Source of the DNA: Ekhidna sp051379705 | GTDB lineage: Bacteria; Bacteroidota; Bacteroidia; Cytophagales; Cyclobacteriaceae | NCBI RefSeq assembly: GCF_051379705.1 | Contig: NZ_CP179868.1 | Location: 1,364,001-1,428,000 of the forward strand | DNA length: 64,000 bases | Reading direction: 5' to 3' | Part shown: piece after piece, positions 38,929 to 46,952 of the stretch | How the letters are laid out: each line of letters starts with the position of its first letter | How positions within the stretch are numbered: the stretch's first letter is position 1 | The notes under the pieces: generated by a model | What the model was told of the DNA's origin: nothing | Databases searched by the model: none | Seen by the model: only the letters and a program-made list of their open reading frames with translations | Translations under genes and position numbers: made by a program

Positions 38929-40443
38929 ATGAAAATAACTGGAATAGAACTGACAAGTGTTAGGGGATTCAAACAACTCAACAGGTTGGAGTTTTCAAAG
39001 GGAATAAATGTTCTCATTGGCCCAAACAATACAGGTAAGTCGACAATACTAAATTCAATTTTTCAACTTCAAAGAAATTCACTGAATTCGAATGACAAAA
39101 CAATTGGTTCTCAGGATGGAATTATTGGGTTATACTTCGATGGAGGACACAAAAGATTTATCAAGGAAAATCCGCATTTTGTCAAAATTCAAATCACTTT
39201 GAATAATCAGAACAAAGTAATTGTAAATTCGAATGGTGGAACAACAGGATGTAATAACATCCCGCAAAAAGAACCTGACAACCTTATCTATCCTTACCTG
39301 TCCAAACGTAAAACTGCAGGTTATAATGATCAAATAAACGAGGAACATGCCAACTCCGTACTGGGCAATTTTCAACACCTTTATTCAAAAATAGATAGGC
39401 TAGTAACTCCACAATTCCAACCAGGCAATAGCGAATATGTTAAAGCGTGTGATGACATACTTGGTTTTGAAATATCTACTCTGGCAAAAGGAAATGGTAA
39501 GCAAGCAGTCCAGTTTATTCATAACCTCGAACACATTCCCTTGACAGCTATGGGGGAAGGTGTTTCAAATATGCTTGGTCTAATTACAGATTTATGCATT
39601 GCGAATGATAAAATTTTTCTCATTGAAGAACCTGAGAATGATATACATCCAACTGCTCTAAAAGCACTCTTGGCCTTAATCGCTGAAAAATCAGAATACA
39701 ATCAATTCTTTATTTCTACGCATTCAAACATTGTAATGAAACATTTGGGTGCAGTTGAGGATGCTAAAATTCTCCAGGTAAGCAATAATAGTTATGATAA
39801 CGAGCGTCCTAAATTAAGATTATCATCGGTCTCAGAGGTTGGAAATAATCCTTTAGAAAGAAAAAAAGTGCTCGAAGATCTTGGGTATGATTTTTTTGAC
39901 TATGACTTATGGAAAGCTTGGTTATTTCTCGAGGAGTCTTCAGCGGAGGCGATAATAAGAGACTATCTGATTAAGTGGTTTACCCCTAATCTCAAATATG
40001 AGTTAAGAACATTTTCAGCCGGTTCTACCAGCAAAATTCATCCGAAATTTGAAGACTTTAATAAGCTATTTGTATTTCTCCATTTGGAGCCTACTTATAA
40101 AAACAAGGTGTGGGTTTTTATTGATTCTGGGGATGAAGAAGGTAAGATTATAGAGAAAATGAAAGCTAATTTCTCAAAATCTGGATGGAATCCTGAACAA
40201 TTTAATCAGTTCTCAAAGCATAATTTTGAAGAATATTACCCCAAGCGATTTCGGAAACAGGTAAAAGAAGTATTGGAATTAAAAGATAAACAGCAAAAAA
40301 GGAACAAGAAAAGAGAACTTTTGGAAGAAGTTAAATCTTGGGTTGATGATAACGAAAAGCAAGCAAAGGAAGAGTTCAAGGAAAGTGCGAGCGAAATAAT
40401 TGATATCTTGAAAAAAATCAGAACAAGTTTAAAAAGCGTCTAA
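38929..40443 (+). CDS. OLD-like AAA ATPase with degenerate Toprim-like C-terminus
   Basis: About 504 residues from MKITGIELTS. The N-terminal SMC/RecF-like ATPase has Walker A GPNNTGKS at 31-38, Walker B with catalytic Glu in IFLIEEPENDIHP (229-241) and the H-loop FISTHSN (His265). The part after about 330 resembles an OLD-type Toprim nuclease: WLFLEESSAEAII in place of the usual LFVEG-x-SE and VWVFIDSGDEEG as the acidic strand. The C-terminus is Lys/Glu-rich and helical. OLD proteins such as P2 Old and GajA act in phage defence; no GajB-like helicase is adjacent, so it would be a solitary type. Flanked by repeats and an attC-like site, hence probably acquired. Defence role is inference. Confidence 0.75.
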   Translation: MKITGIELTSVRGFKQLNRLEFSKGINVLIGPNNTGKSTILNSIFQLQRNSLNSNDKTIGSQDGIIGLYFDGGHKRFIKENPHFVKIQITLNNQNKVIVNSNGGTTGCNNIPQKEPDNLIYPYLSKRKTAGYNDQINEEHANSVLGNFQHLYSKIDRLVTPQFQPGNSEYVKACDDILGFEISTLAKGNGKQAVQFIHNLEHIPLTAMGEGVSNMLGLITDLCIANDKIFLIEEPENDIHPTALKALLALIAEKSEYNQFFISTHSNIVMKHLGAVEDAKILQVSNNSYDNERPKLRLSSVSEVGNNPLERKKVLEDLGYDFFDYDLWKAWLFLEESSAEAIIRDYLIKWFTPNLKYELRTFSAGSTSKIHPKFEDFNKLFVFLHLEPTYKNKVWVFIDSGDEEGKIIEKMKANFSKSGWNPEQFNQFSKHNFEEYYPKRFRKQVKEVLELKDKQQKRNKKRELLEEVKSWVDDNEKQAKEEFKESASEIIDILKKIRTSLKSV

Positions 40444-40554
40444 CAGACACTAAAATGAATATGCGAACTGAGCTTTTTGAAAGAAAAATGCGATCTGGAA
40501 GTTTTAGTGCTTCTAGCAATTGAGTCGCATACCCATTTTAGTTGGGCGTTAAAG
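40438..40554 (+). other. Integron attC-like site at the 3' end of the OLD-like gene
   Basis: The left end GTCTAAC fits the inverse core RYYYAAC and overlaps the stop codon. The right end is GTTGGGCGTTAAAG, with a GTTRRR core. Between them lie imperfect inverted arms ACTAAAATG-nn-TATGCGA (40449-40466) and TCGCATA-nn-CATTTTAGT (40525-40542), with one unpaired offset near the left core, as in folded attC sites. A GTTAAAC core-like sequence at 38910-38916 precedes the gene, so 38911-40548 has the form of a gene cassette. No integrase gene is present. Confidence 0.45.
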
Positions 40555-40556
40555 TG

Positions 40557-40874
40557 ATGAGTAAATCTGCTTTAATAATAATTGATGTACAATCCGGAAT
40601 GTATAATGGTGAAAGAATTCCGCCAATCTTTGAAGGTGAGCAGAAAATTGCGAGCATCAAACACCTGATTGAAAAAGCCAGGAGCAGGGGAATACCTTTG
40701 ATTTACATCCAGCACAATGGAGATAAAGGACATCCGCTTGAAAAAGGTATCGAAAGCTGGAAAGTTCACAGCCAAATACAGCCCTTAAAAGAAGATCTGA
40801 TCATTGAAAAGAAGTATCCCGATTCATTTCTAAATACCCGTCTATCAGAAATATTAGCGGACTTACCTCGCTAG
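40557..40874 (+). pseudogene. Isochorismatase-family hydrolase, truncated
   Basis: About 105 residues from MSKSALIIIDVQSG, against a usual 180 or so. The first catalytic residue Asp10 (IIIDVQ) and the Lys in IEKKYPDSFLNT are present. The frame ends where the fourth repeat core begins, before the segment that would carry the catalytic Cys. The last residues (PR and stop) are encoded by the repeat core. No 3' remnant is visible downstream. The start codon lies about 10 bases after the attC-like right core, which suits a cassette gene. It should be inactive. Confidence 0.8.
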
Positions 40875-40941
40875 CGCGCGTTTCTAGCGCGTGCATTCCA
40901 TCTAAATGATAGGCACTCGTTGTAAATGAGCGCCAGCATTG
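40868..40941 (+). repeat. Fourth copy of the REP-like core
   Basis: 74 bp, same length as the cores in the tandem array. Hairpin A is at 40874-40894 and hairpin B at 40912-40934. Changes in hairpin B keep pairing (G-T in place of G-C). It lacks the gene-derived part of the 158-bp unit, which marks the 74-bp core as the mobile element. It interrupts the isochorismatase-family gene and abuts the 21-bp array. Confidence 0.9.
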
Positions 40942-41190
40942 CAAGCCTCCAAGCTGCCATTGCACCACTCCCACCATGCTATGCAGGCGTGTAACCGATC
41001 ATTGCAGCAATGTAAGTAGGCTATGCAGACCTGTCAGCAGTCTATGCAGTCGTGTCAGCATGCCATGCAGTGTCGCCAGTGGTTCATGCAGTGGTGAAAG
41101 TGCTTTATGCAAAGGATACAGTGGTTATTGCAGTCCTGACAGGACTCATTGCATTGATGTAAGAGCTGTATGCATGAATGTAAGTGGAGC
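40939..41190 (+). repeat. Twelve-unit 21-bp periodic array (WTGCA boxes)
   Basis: WTGCA occurs at 40939, 40960, 40981, 41002, 41023, 41044, 41065, 41086, 41107, 41128, 41149 and 41170, exactly 21 bp apart with no slippage. The consensus is WTGCAGNNNTGTMAG followed by six variable bases. The conserved part is clear while positions 7-9 and 16-21 vary freely. The period equals two turns of B-DNA. The reading frame of 40976-41215 stays open only because the period is a multiple of three. Nothing else is seen up to the terminator at 41221. Confidence 0.92.
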
Positions 41191-41220
41191 TAGTCGGGGA
41201 ACCCGAGAAGAATAGTATGT

Positions 41221-41260
41221 AAAAAAAGCCCTGAACTGCCTGCGACAAGCAAGTTCAGGG
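41221..41260 (-). terminator. Terminator of the PadR-permease operon
   Basis: Stem CCCTGAACT/AGTTCAGGG (41229-41237 with 41252-41260), followed on the minus strand by seven T. It lies 30 bp past the second permease gene. Confidence 0.85.
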
Positions 41261-41289
41261 TAGCTTGAATTGTTGATTTGAGATTTTAT

Positions 41290-43893
41290 TTACTCGTCCT
41301 TCAAAATATTGACCGGATTTACCCTAGCTGCCTGCAAGGATTTAATCCCTACGGTCAAAGCGCCGATTACAAAGGTGCTTATTCCTGCAATGATGAATAG
41401 AACGGGGCTCAATGACGTTCTGAATTCAAAACCGTCCAGCCAGGAATTACCAAAGTAGTATCCAAAAGGCGTGGCTACAACAAAGGCAAAAATCATGAGG
41501 ATAGAATAGTCTTTGGAAAGCAGTAAAACCAACTGTTTGATACTGGCGCCGTGCACTTTTCGCACACCAATCTCTTTGGATCGTTGCTCCGCGGTAAATG
41601 CAGACAAGCCAAACAAACCGAGGCATGAAATGAATATGGAAATACCTGCAAAGATTTTCACGAGGGAGCTCACCGTCATTTCACTTTCATAGCTTTCGGC
41701 ATATACCTGATCCACAAACTCATAACTCAAGTCCTGATCGGGGTCCAACGCTTGATTCACTTCTGCGATTGCTTCCAATGCTTTATTCGGCTCTCCTTGT
41801 ATTCTCACCAGTGCAATGTTTGTGCTCGAGGGTGAAATGCACGAAATTATGAGTGGCGCGATCGGCTCATGCAAGGTTCTCATGTGGAAGTTTTTGATCA
41901 CTCCCACTACCTTTCCACTGATTCCCCAAAATGAAAGGTCCTTGTTGATCGGATCGTCAAATCCCATGAGCTCGGCAAGTACTTCGTTGATAATGAAGCT
42001 CGTGGAGTCGGTCAATTGCTCGTTAAAGTCCCGACCACTTTTGATTTCCATTCCCATGGTTTTCACAAAATGCTCGTCCGTCAGCATGACATTTATTTCA
42101 TAGCCTTCTTCACTCATTCCTTCCCAGCGCACTGAGCTGGTGGATCTGCCATAGGAGATCGGGTTTCCCGAAGAGGCAGTCATGGCTTTAACTTCAGGTA
42201 TCTTTTCGATCTCTGTGCGGTACGTATTCAGCCTTTCACCAAAATCTCCTCCCATGCGTACGGCTACCAGGTTGTCTTTGTCAAATCCCAGGTTTTTGTT
42301 CAGGACGAATTCCAGCTGTGTATAAATGACTGCCGTGCCCACAATTAGCAGGGTGGATATTGAAAACTGAAATACCACCAGGCCTTTCCTGAAATAAGCA
42401 GCTCCGGATGATTGCTTGATGGAGCCTTTGAGTGATCGGATAATATTGAATGTGGGTAGTAAAACGGCGGGGTAGAGTCCCGATAGAAAGCCCACGCCAA
42501 AGGTGATGCCAAGTAAAAAATACCAGGTAGGTGGCTGGTTAAAGTCGATTGATAATTGGCGGTCTACAAGCTGGTTGAAAAAAGGCAACAGTAGCCATAC
42601 CAAAAGAATTGACAGCATAACTGCCGCCAGAGAGAGCATAATTGATTCGATAAAAAATTGTGCGCTAATGGATGATTTATGCGCACCCATAACCTTCCGC
42701 AATCCAATTTCTTTCGATCGCCTGCCTGATCTTGCGGTTGCCAAGTTCATGAAGTTGATGCATGCAATCAGCAGGATGAAGACTGCCACAACAGTCATGA
42801 TCCGCACATATTCTATTCTTCCACCGTCCACTACTCCATTTTCAAAATTGGAGTAGAGATAATAGTCCTGAAATTTATGCGCTATGAGGTATTCTTCTCC
42901 GGAATTACTCTGACCGGCCGCATGCGTAATGATTTCTTCGTACATACGCTCTTCCACCACAGGCAGATCGGCCTCATCGCGCAGGGTGAAGTATATCCTG
43001 AAACTCCCATTTCCCCAATCGTCTACCCAATCGTTTTGGTTGAAATAGAGTTGAGCGGGCATTAACCAATCAAACTGTAAACTGGAGTTGCTCCCAATAT
43101 TTTCAAACACCCCACTGACAATCGCCTCGCCATCGCCATCAATGTTTATCGCCGAGCCTACTGCTTTTTCCTTCCAGTCAGATCCAAATTGTTTTTCTGC
43201 CTCCGAACGAGAAATGACAATAGCGCCTAAATCAGCCAGTGCAGTTTTTTTATCTCCTTCCAATAATTCGAATGAGAAAAGGGTCAGGAAATTTTGTGTC
43301 GCAAAAAACCCATCACTTTCCCATTTTTCATCTCCTTTTTTAAACTCTATGTCCATCTGCCAGCTCAGCTGTGCTACTTCCTCCACTTCCGGATATTCTT
43401 CTTTGAACAGATCTGCAGCTGGTTTTGGAATAGACCAGGTAGTACTCATCATACCTCCTGACTGCTTCATGTTCCTAAAAACCTGATGAATCCTATCTCC
43501 ATTGGAGTGAAACTTATCTACTGAAACTTCATCATTTACCCACATCAGAATGAGCATGCTGGAAACCAACCCGACGACTAATCCAAGTAGGTTTAGCGCT
43601 GTGAAACCTTTATATCTAAGGGCATTTCTGAGTGCGATTTTTAAATAATTCTTAATCATAGCAGTATTAATTAGTCCTTTTTTGAGTTCTAGATTTTTGA
43701 TAATTCCCGGCCTGAAAAGCACTAGCACATCCAGGTAATATTTGACTTTAGCTTTCAAGCGACCGGCTTCCGCTCGCTCTGCGAATAGTTCTGACAGATC
43801 TCCTTCGACATCCTCTATAAGCAGGGGGTTGCAAAACCATCTAAGAAAGTGTGTGGCTAGTTTTGGAGGCATTATGATATGCCTTTTACTCAT
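41290..43893 (-). CDS. Orphan MacB/FtsX-type permease with prefix domain (second copy)
   Basis: An 867-residue membrane protein. The N-terminal 80 residues form the permease prefix domain (PPKLATHFLRWFCNPLLIED, VEGDLSELFAERAEAGRLK). Then come two MacB-type periplasmic regions and two FtsX domains; EIGLRKVMGAHKSSISAQFF and EIGVRKVHGASIKQLVLLLS are the coupling segments. No ATPase gene is present in the operon. It overlaps its paralogue upstream by 8 bases. Such duplicated orphan permeases are usually found with PadR-type regulators; substrate unknown. Confidence 0.88.
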   Translation of the reverse strand: MSKRHIIMPPKLATHFLRWFCNPLLIEDVEGDLSELFAERAEAGRLKAKVKYYLDVLVLFRPGIIKNLELKKGLINTAMIKNYLKIALRNALRYKGFTALNLLGLVVGLVSSMLILMWVNDEVSVDKFHSNGDRIHQVFRNMKQSGGMMSTTWSIPKPAADLFKEEYPEVEEVAQLSWQMDIEFKKGDEKWESDGFFATQNFLTLFSFELLEGDKKTALADLGAIVISRSEAEKQFGSDWKEKAVGSAINIDGDGEAIVSGVFENIGSNSSLQFDWLMPAQLYFNQNDWVDDWGNGSFRIYFTLRDEADLPVVEERMYEEIITHAAGQSNSGEEYLIAHKFQDYYLYSNFENGVVDGGRIEYVRIMTVVAVFILLIACINFMNLATARSGRRSKEIGLRKVMGAHKSSISAQFFIESIMLSLAAVMLSILLVWLLLPFFNQLVDRQLSIDFNQPPTWYFLLGITFGVGFLSGLYPAVLLPTFNIIRSLKGSIKQSSGAAYFRKGLVVFQFSISTLLIVGTAVIYTQLEFVLNKNLGFDKDNLVAVRMGGDFGERLNTYRTEIEKIPEVKAMTASSGNPISYGRSTSSVRWEGMSEEGYEINVMLTDEHFVKTMGMEIKSGRDFNEQLTDSTSFIINEVLAELMGFDDPINKDLSFWGISGKVVGVIKNFHMRTLHEPIAPLIISCISPSSTNIALVRIQGEPNKALEAIAEVNQALDPDQDLSYEFVDQVYAESYESEMTVSSLVKIFAGISIFISCLGLFGLSAFTAEQRSKEIGVRKVHGASIKQLVLLLSKDYSILMIFAFVVATPFGYYFGNSWLDGFEFRTSLSPVLFIIAGISTFVIGALTVGIKSLQAARVNPVNILKDE

Positions 43894-46513
43894 ACCTTAA
43901 TGAACTTACCGGATTTGCGCGCACGGCTCTTATTACATGATAGCTGACCGTTGCCAGGGCAATCAGCAGCGCTGCAGCCCCTCCAATCAGGAATAAGAAT
44001 GGGTTGATATCAATCCGGTAGGCAAAGTTTTCAAGCCAGCCTGACATAAACACATAGGTGATTGGCGAAGCGATGACAAAGGCCACCAAGATCATCATGG
44101 TAAACCCTTTTGATAGCAAAATCATCAGCTCTTTGAGTGAAGCACCCATTACCTTCCGTATTCCGATTTCCTTTATTCTTCGCTGAATGGAAATGGAGGC
44201 GAGTCCAAAAAGTCCCATGCAGCCTATGAAAATGGATAGCACTGCGATAATGGTAATTACAGCTCCCATCTGCTGATCCGACTTATACAATTCTTTAAAA
44301 TGATCGTCCAGAAATTCGTAGGTTAGCGGGTAGTCATTTACAAACTTTGAATAGACATTGTCTATCTCAGCAAGCGCAGCTTCTACATTTTGTCCATTGA
44401 TTTTAATAGACATTTCACTAAATCCCCACTCGGTATGAACCACCATCGCAAGGGTATTGACCTTATAGTGCAGTGAATTGAAATTGAAATCTTCGGTCAC
44501 ACCGATAATGCTGCCCAGCGAATCGTTTGGATACCACGCATGTCCTGCTTTGCGGCCGACGGGATTTTCCAGTCCTAATTCTTTGGCAAAAGATTCATTG
44601 ATGATAAACGCAAGTCCATCATCGGTGGCATATTCTTTTGAAAAGGTTCTACCATTTTTCAACTCAATGTCATAGACATCCAGGTAGTCATAGTCCACAT
44701 GTACATTAGAAGGTGTAAGATCGAGCATTCCTGTATCCATGCTCACTTTAAATCCCCATTGGTGAAAGTTGTTGCCCAATCGTTGTCCTGAGGCTGTGAC
44801 GCCCAGAATGTTTGATTGATTGAGGAGCTCTTCCTTCATTTGAACGAAGTTTTCCTGTGTTTCGCGATTCATTTCGATGAGCACAATGTGATCCTTGGCA
44901 AAGCCAATGTCTTTGTTTTTGATATACATCAATTGCTCCACTACTATGAGTGTGCACACAATCATGCCCAGCGCCAGGCTGAACTGTAAAATGATCAATG
45001 AGCTTCTGAAAACGGATTTCTTTTCCTGGCTTTTAAGACCTTTTAAAACCACTACCGGCTTGAAGGATGACAAGTAAAGTGAAGGATAAAGTCCTGCGAC
45101 CACACCAAGTAGCAATGTAATCGTCAAAGCGATCGGGATAAATTCTATATCCAATAGGAAAGGGAATATGGACAGCTGACGATCGATGAGGACATTGAGC
45201 GCTGGCAGAGCTAATACCACGAGGATGATTGCGAAAAACAGTGCAATAACTGCTAAGAGCACCGATTCAAAAATGAATTGATCAAAAAGTTGCTTGCGTA
45301 CGGCTCCAATGGTTTTTCTTACTCCCACTTCTTTGCTGCGATAGCTGGCGCGTGCTGTGGTCAAATTTGTAAAGTTTACCGAAGCGATGATTAGAATGAA
45401 AATTCCCACCAGGATGAAAACATCCAGGTATTGGCCGTTGAATTTTCGGTGGTTGCTGTAGTCGTGTTCAATGTCTGTGGAAGCAAGGTGTACATCTTCG
45501 AGCGGCTGGAGAAAAAGCTGATAGCTTTCTATGATCTCTTCGCCTCGGTTGAGATTATCGATTAAGTACTGGGGAAATTTCCTGGCCATTTCTCCCAAGT
45601 CAGCGTTCTCGTTGATGACGAAATAGGTATTGAGAAAATTGCCTCCGAATGTCTGGTTGAACTCTTCTTCCTCGGCGCCTGAAGCAAAAACAGATAGTAC
45701 GATATTGAATTGCAGGTGTGAGTTTTCCGGCACATTTTCCATCACGCCTCTGATGGCCACCTGATCACCTCCCATTACGAAGGTTTTGCCTACAACATTA
45801 ACCTCACCAAATAAACGCATAGCCACATCGCGTGTCACTACTGCATCTAGTGGGCCGTCCACCACTTTTGTGCGGTCTCCAAAAAGTAGCTCGTAATCAA
45901 ACATTTCAAAGAAATTGCTATCCACGCCAACCACTCTTTCCACCATCACATTCTTGTCGTCGAGCTCCACGAGTTGACTACCATACCTCCGGAATCGTGT
46001 ATAGCTTTCTATTTCCGGGAATTGATCTGTCATTGTCGGACCCATTCCAGGCATTGAGAGTGCCACTTTTTGAGTGTTTGTTCCGGGGAAACTCTGAATC
46101 TCGCACAGCCTGTAAATATTTTTCTCATTGAAAGCGTCGAAAGATTTTTCATCCTTCACAAAGAGAAAAATGACCATACAAGCCGCCATTCCGATGGACA
46201 GGCTGAAAATATTGATAGATGAGAAACTCTTGTATTTAAGGAGATTCCTGATCGATGATTTGAGGTAATTCTTTAACATAGATGTATTGATTAGTCCGTT
46301 TTTGAGTTCAAAATTTCTGATGATGCCCGGCCGAAAAAGCATGAGTACATCAAGCATGTATTTGAGTTTTGCCTTGAATCGATTCTCACTTGCTCGCTCA
46401 GCGAATAGCTCAGACAAGTCTCCCTCCACATCCTCAACCAATTGTGGATTGCAAAACCACTTTAAAAAGCGCCTGGGTAATTTTGGTGGCAATATTTGAG
46501 TGTTTTCACTCAT
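43886..46513 (-). CDS. Orphan MacB/FtsX-type permease with prefix domain (first copy)
   Basis: An 875-residue paralogue of the next gene with the same plan: prefix domain (LPRRFLKWFCNPQLVEDVEG), MacB periplasmic domain, FtsX, second periplasmic domain, FtsX (EVGVRKTIGAVRKQLFDQF and EIGIRKVMGASLKELMILLS). Eight membrane helices are expected. The start overlaps the padR stop (ATGA). The two proteins may form a heterodimer with a remote ATPase, or act without one. Confidence 0.88.
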   Translation of the reverse strand: MSENTQILPPKLPRRFLKWFCNPQLVEDVEGDLSELFAERASENRFKAKLKYMLDVLMLFRPGIIRNFELKNGLINTSMLKNYLKSSIRNLLKYKSFSSINIFSLSIGMAACMVIFLFVKDEKSFDAFNEKNIYRLCEIQSFPGTNTQKVALSMPGMGPTMTDQFPEIESYTRFRRYGSQLVELDDKNVMVERVVGVDSNFFEMFDYELLFGDRTKVVDGPLDAVVTRDVAMRLFGEVNVVGKTFVMGGDQVAIRGVMENVPENSHLQFNIVLSVFASGAEEEEFNQTFGGNFLNTYFVINENADLGEMARKFPQYLIDNLNRGEEIIESYQLFLQPLEDVHLASTDIEHDYSNHRKFNGQYLDVFILVGIFILIIASVNFTNLTTARASYRSKEVGVRKTIGAVRKQLFDQFIFESVLLAVIALFFAIILVVLALPALNVLIDRQLSIFPFLLDIEFIPIALTITLLLGVVAGLYPSLYLSSFKPVVVLKGLKSQEKKSVFRSSLIILQFSLALGMIVCTLIVVEQLMYIKNKDIGFAKDHIVLIEMNRETQENFVQMKEELLNQSNILGVTASGQRLGNNFHQWGFKVSMDTGMLDLTPSNVHVDYDYLDVYDIELKNGRTFSKEYATDDGLAFIINESFAKELGLENPVGRKAGHAWYPNDSLGSIIGVTEDFNFNSLHYKVNTLAMVVHTEWGFSEMSIKINGQNVEAALAEIDNVYSKFVNDYPLTYEFLDDHFKELYKSDQQMGAVITIIAVLSIFIGCMGLFGLASISIQRRIKEIGIRKVMGASLKELMILLSKGFTMMILVAFVIASPITYVFMSGWLENFAYRIDINPFLFLIGGAAALLIALATVSYHVIRAVRANPVSSLRYE

Positions 46514-46848
46514 CCAAATTTGAAATCAAAAGCCACTGAAGGAATCGAATCCCAGAGCTGTTTTCTTGTCTCCATTACTTGTTCGAGCACTTTTTTACCC
46601 AGTGGGGTCACTTTGAAGAAGCGTTTTCTTTTTCCTCCGCGTACGGCAGTAGCTTCACCGAATTCAGAATCGAGATAGCCTTTTTTCTCCAGCCGGTTTA
46701 GCGCTGTTCGCATAGCACCAACGCTGACTTTTCGTTCCAAGCGATTTTCTATTTCTTCTTTGATGGATATGCCATATGCGTTTTCATACAAGACAGCTAC
46801 AGTGAGCATGACCACTTCCTCAAATTCCCCTATCGAATACTTATTCAT
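46510..46848 (-). CDS. PadR-family transcriptional regulator
   Basis: A 112-residue winged-helix protein: EEVVMLTVAVLYENAYGISI, VSVGAMRTALNRLEKKGYLD, GGKRKRFFKVTPLG, then a short dimerisation helix (s-PadR size). First gene of the operon with the two permeases, which it probably represses in response to a small molecule. An inverted repeat lies just upstream. Confidence 0.93.
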   Translation of the reverse strand: MNKYSIGEFEEVVMLTVAVLYENAYGISIKEEIENRLERKVSVGAMRTALNRLEKKGYLDSEFGEATAVRGGKRKRFFKVTPLGKKVLEQVMETRKQLWDSIPSVAFDFKFG

Positions 46849-46855
46849 AGATTTT

Positions 46856-46885
46856 ATATTTAAATCCTAAAGGTAGCCTAAATAT
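46856..46885. promoter_or_regulatory. Possible PadR operator
   Basis: A 30-bp imperfect dyad with perfect arms ATATTTA (46856-46862) and TAAATAT (46879-46885) around CCTAAAGG lies 8-37 bp upstream of the padR start. It overlaps a TACCTTTA sequence that could serve as a -7 element on the minus strand. Autoregulation is plausible but unproven. Confidence 0.35.
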
Positions 46886-46952
46886 TAAAGTCTTAATTGT
46901 AATCTTAATACTCTGATAAAGAATAAAGGTTACAATAAGGATGAAATCTGGT

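Noticed and set aside
40939..41190. CRISPR array
   Set aside because: The conserved part is only about 15 bp with gaps, the variable part is 6-9 bp, and no cas genes are near. Unit length of 21 bp is too short.
40976..41215. Plus-strand frame encoding 79 residues with Cys every seventh residue
   Set aside because: The frame stays open because the 21-bp period is a multiple of three. There is no start context, and the variable bases do not show codon-like constraint. A real peptide is not excluded but not supported.
38401..41289. Prophage or ICE
   Set aside because: No integrase, relaxase, structural or tail genes are present; the patch is limited to about 2.9 kb of repeats and two genes.
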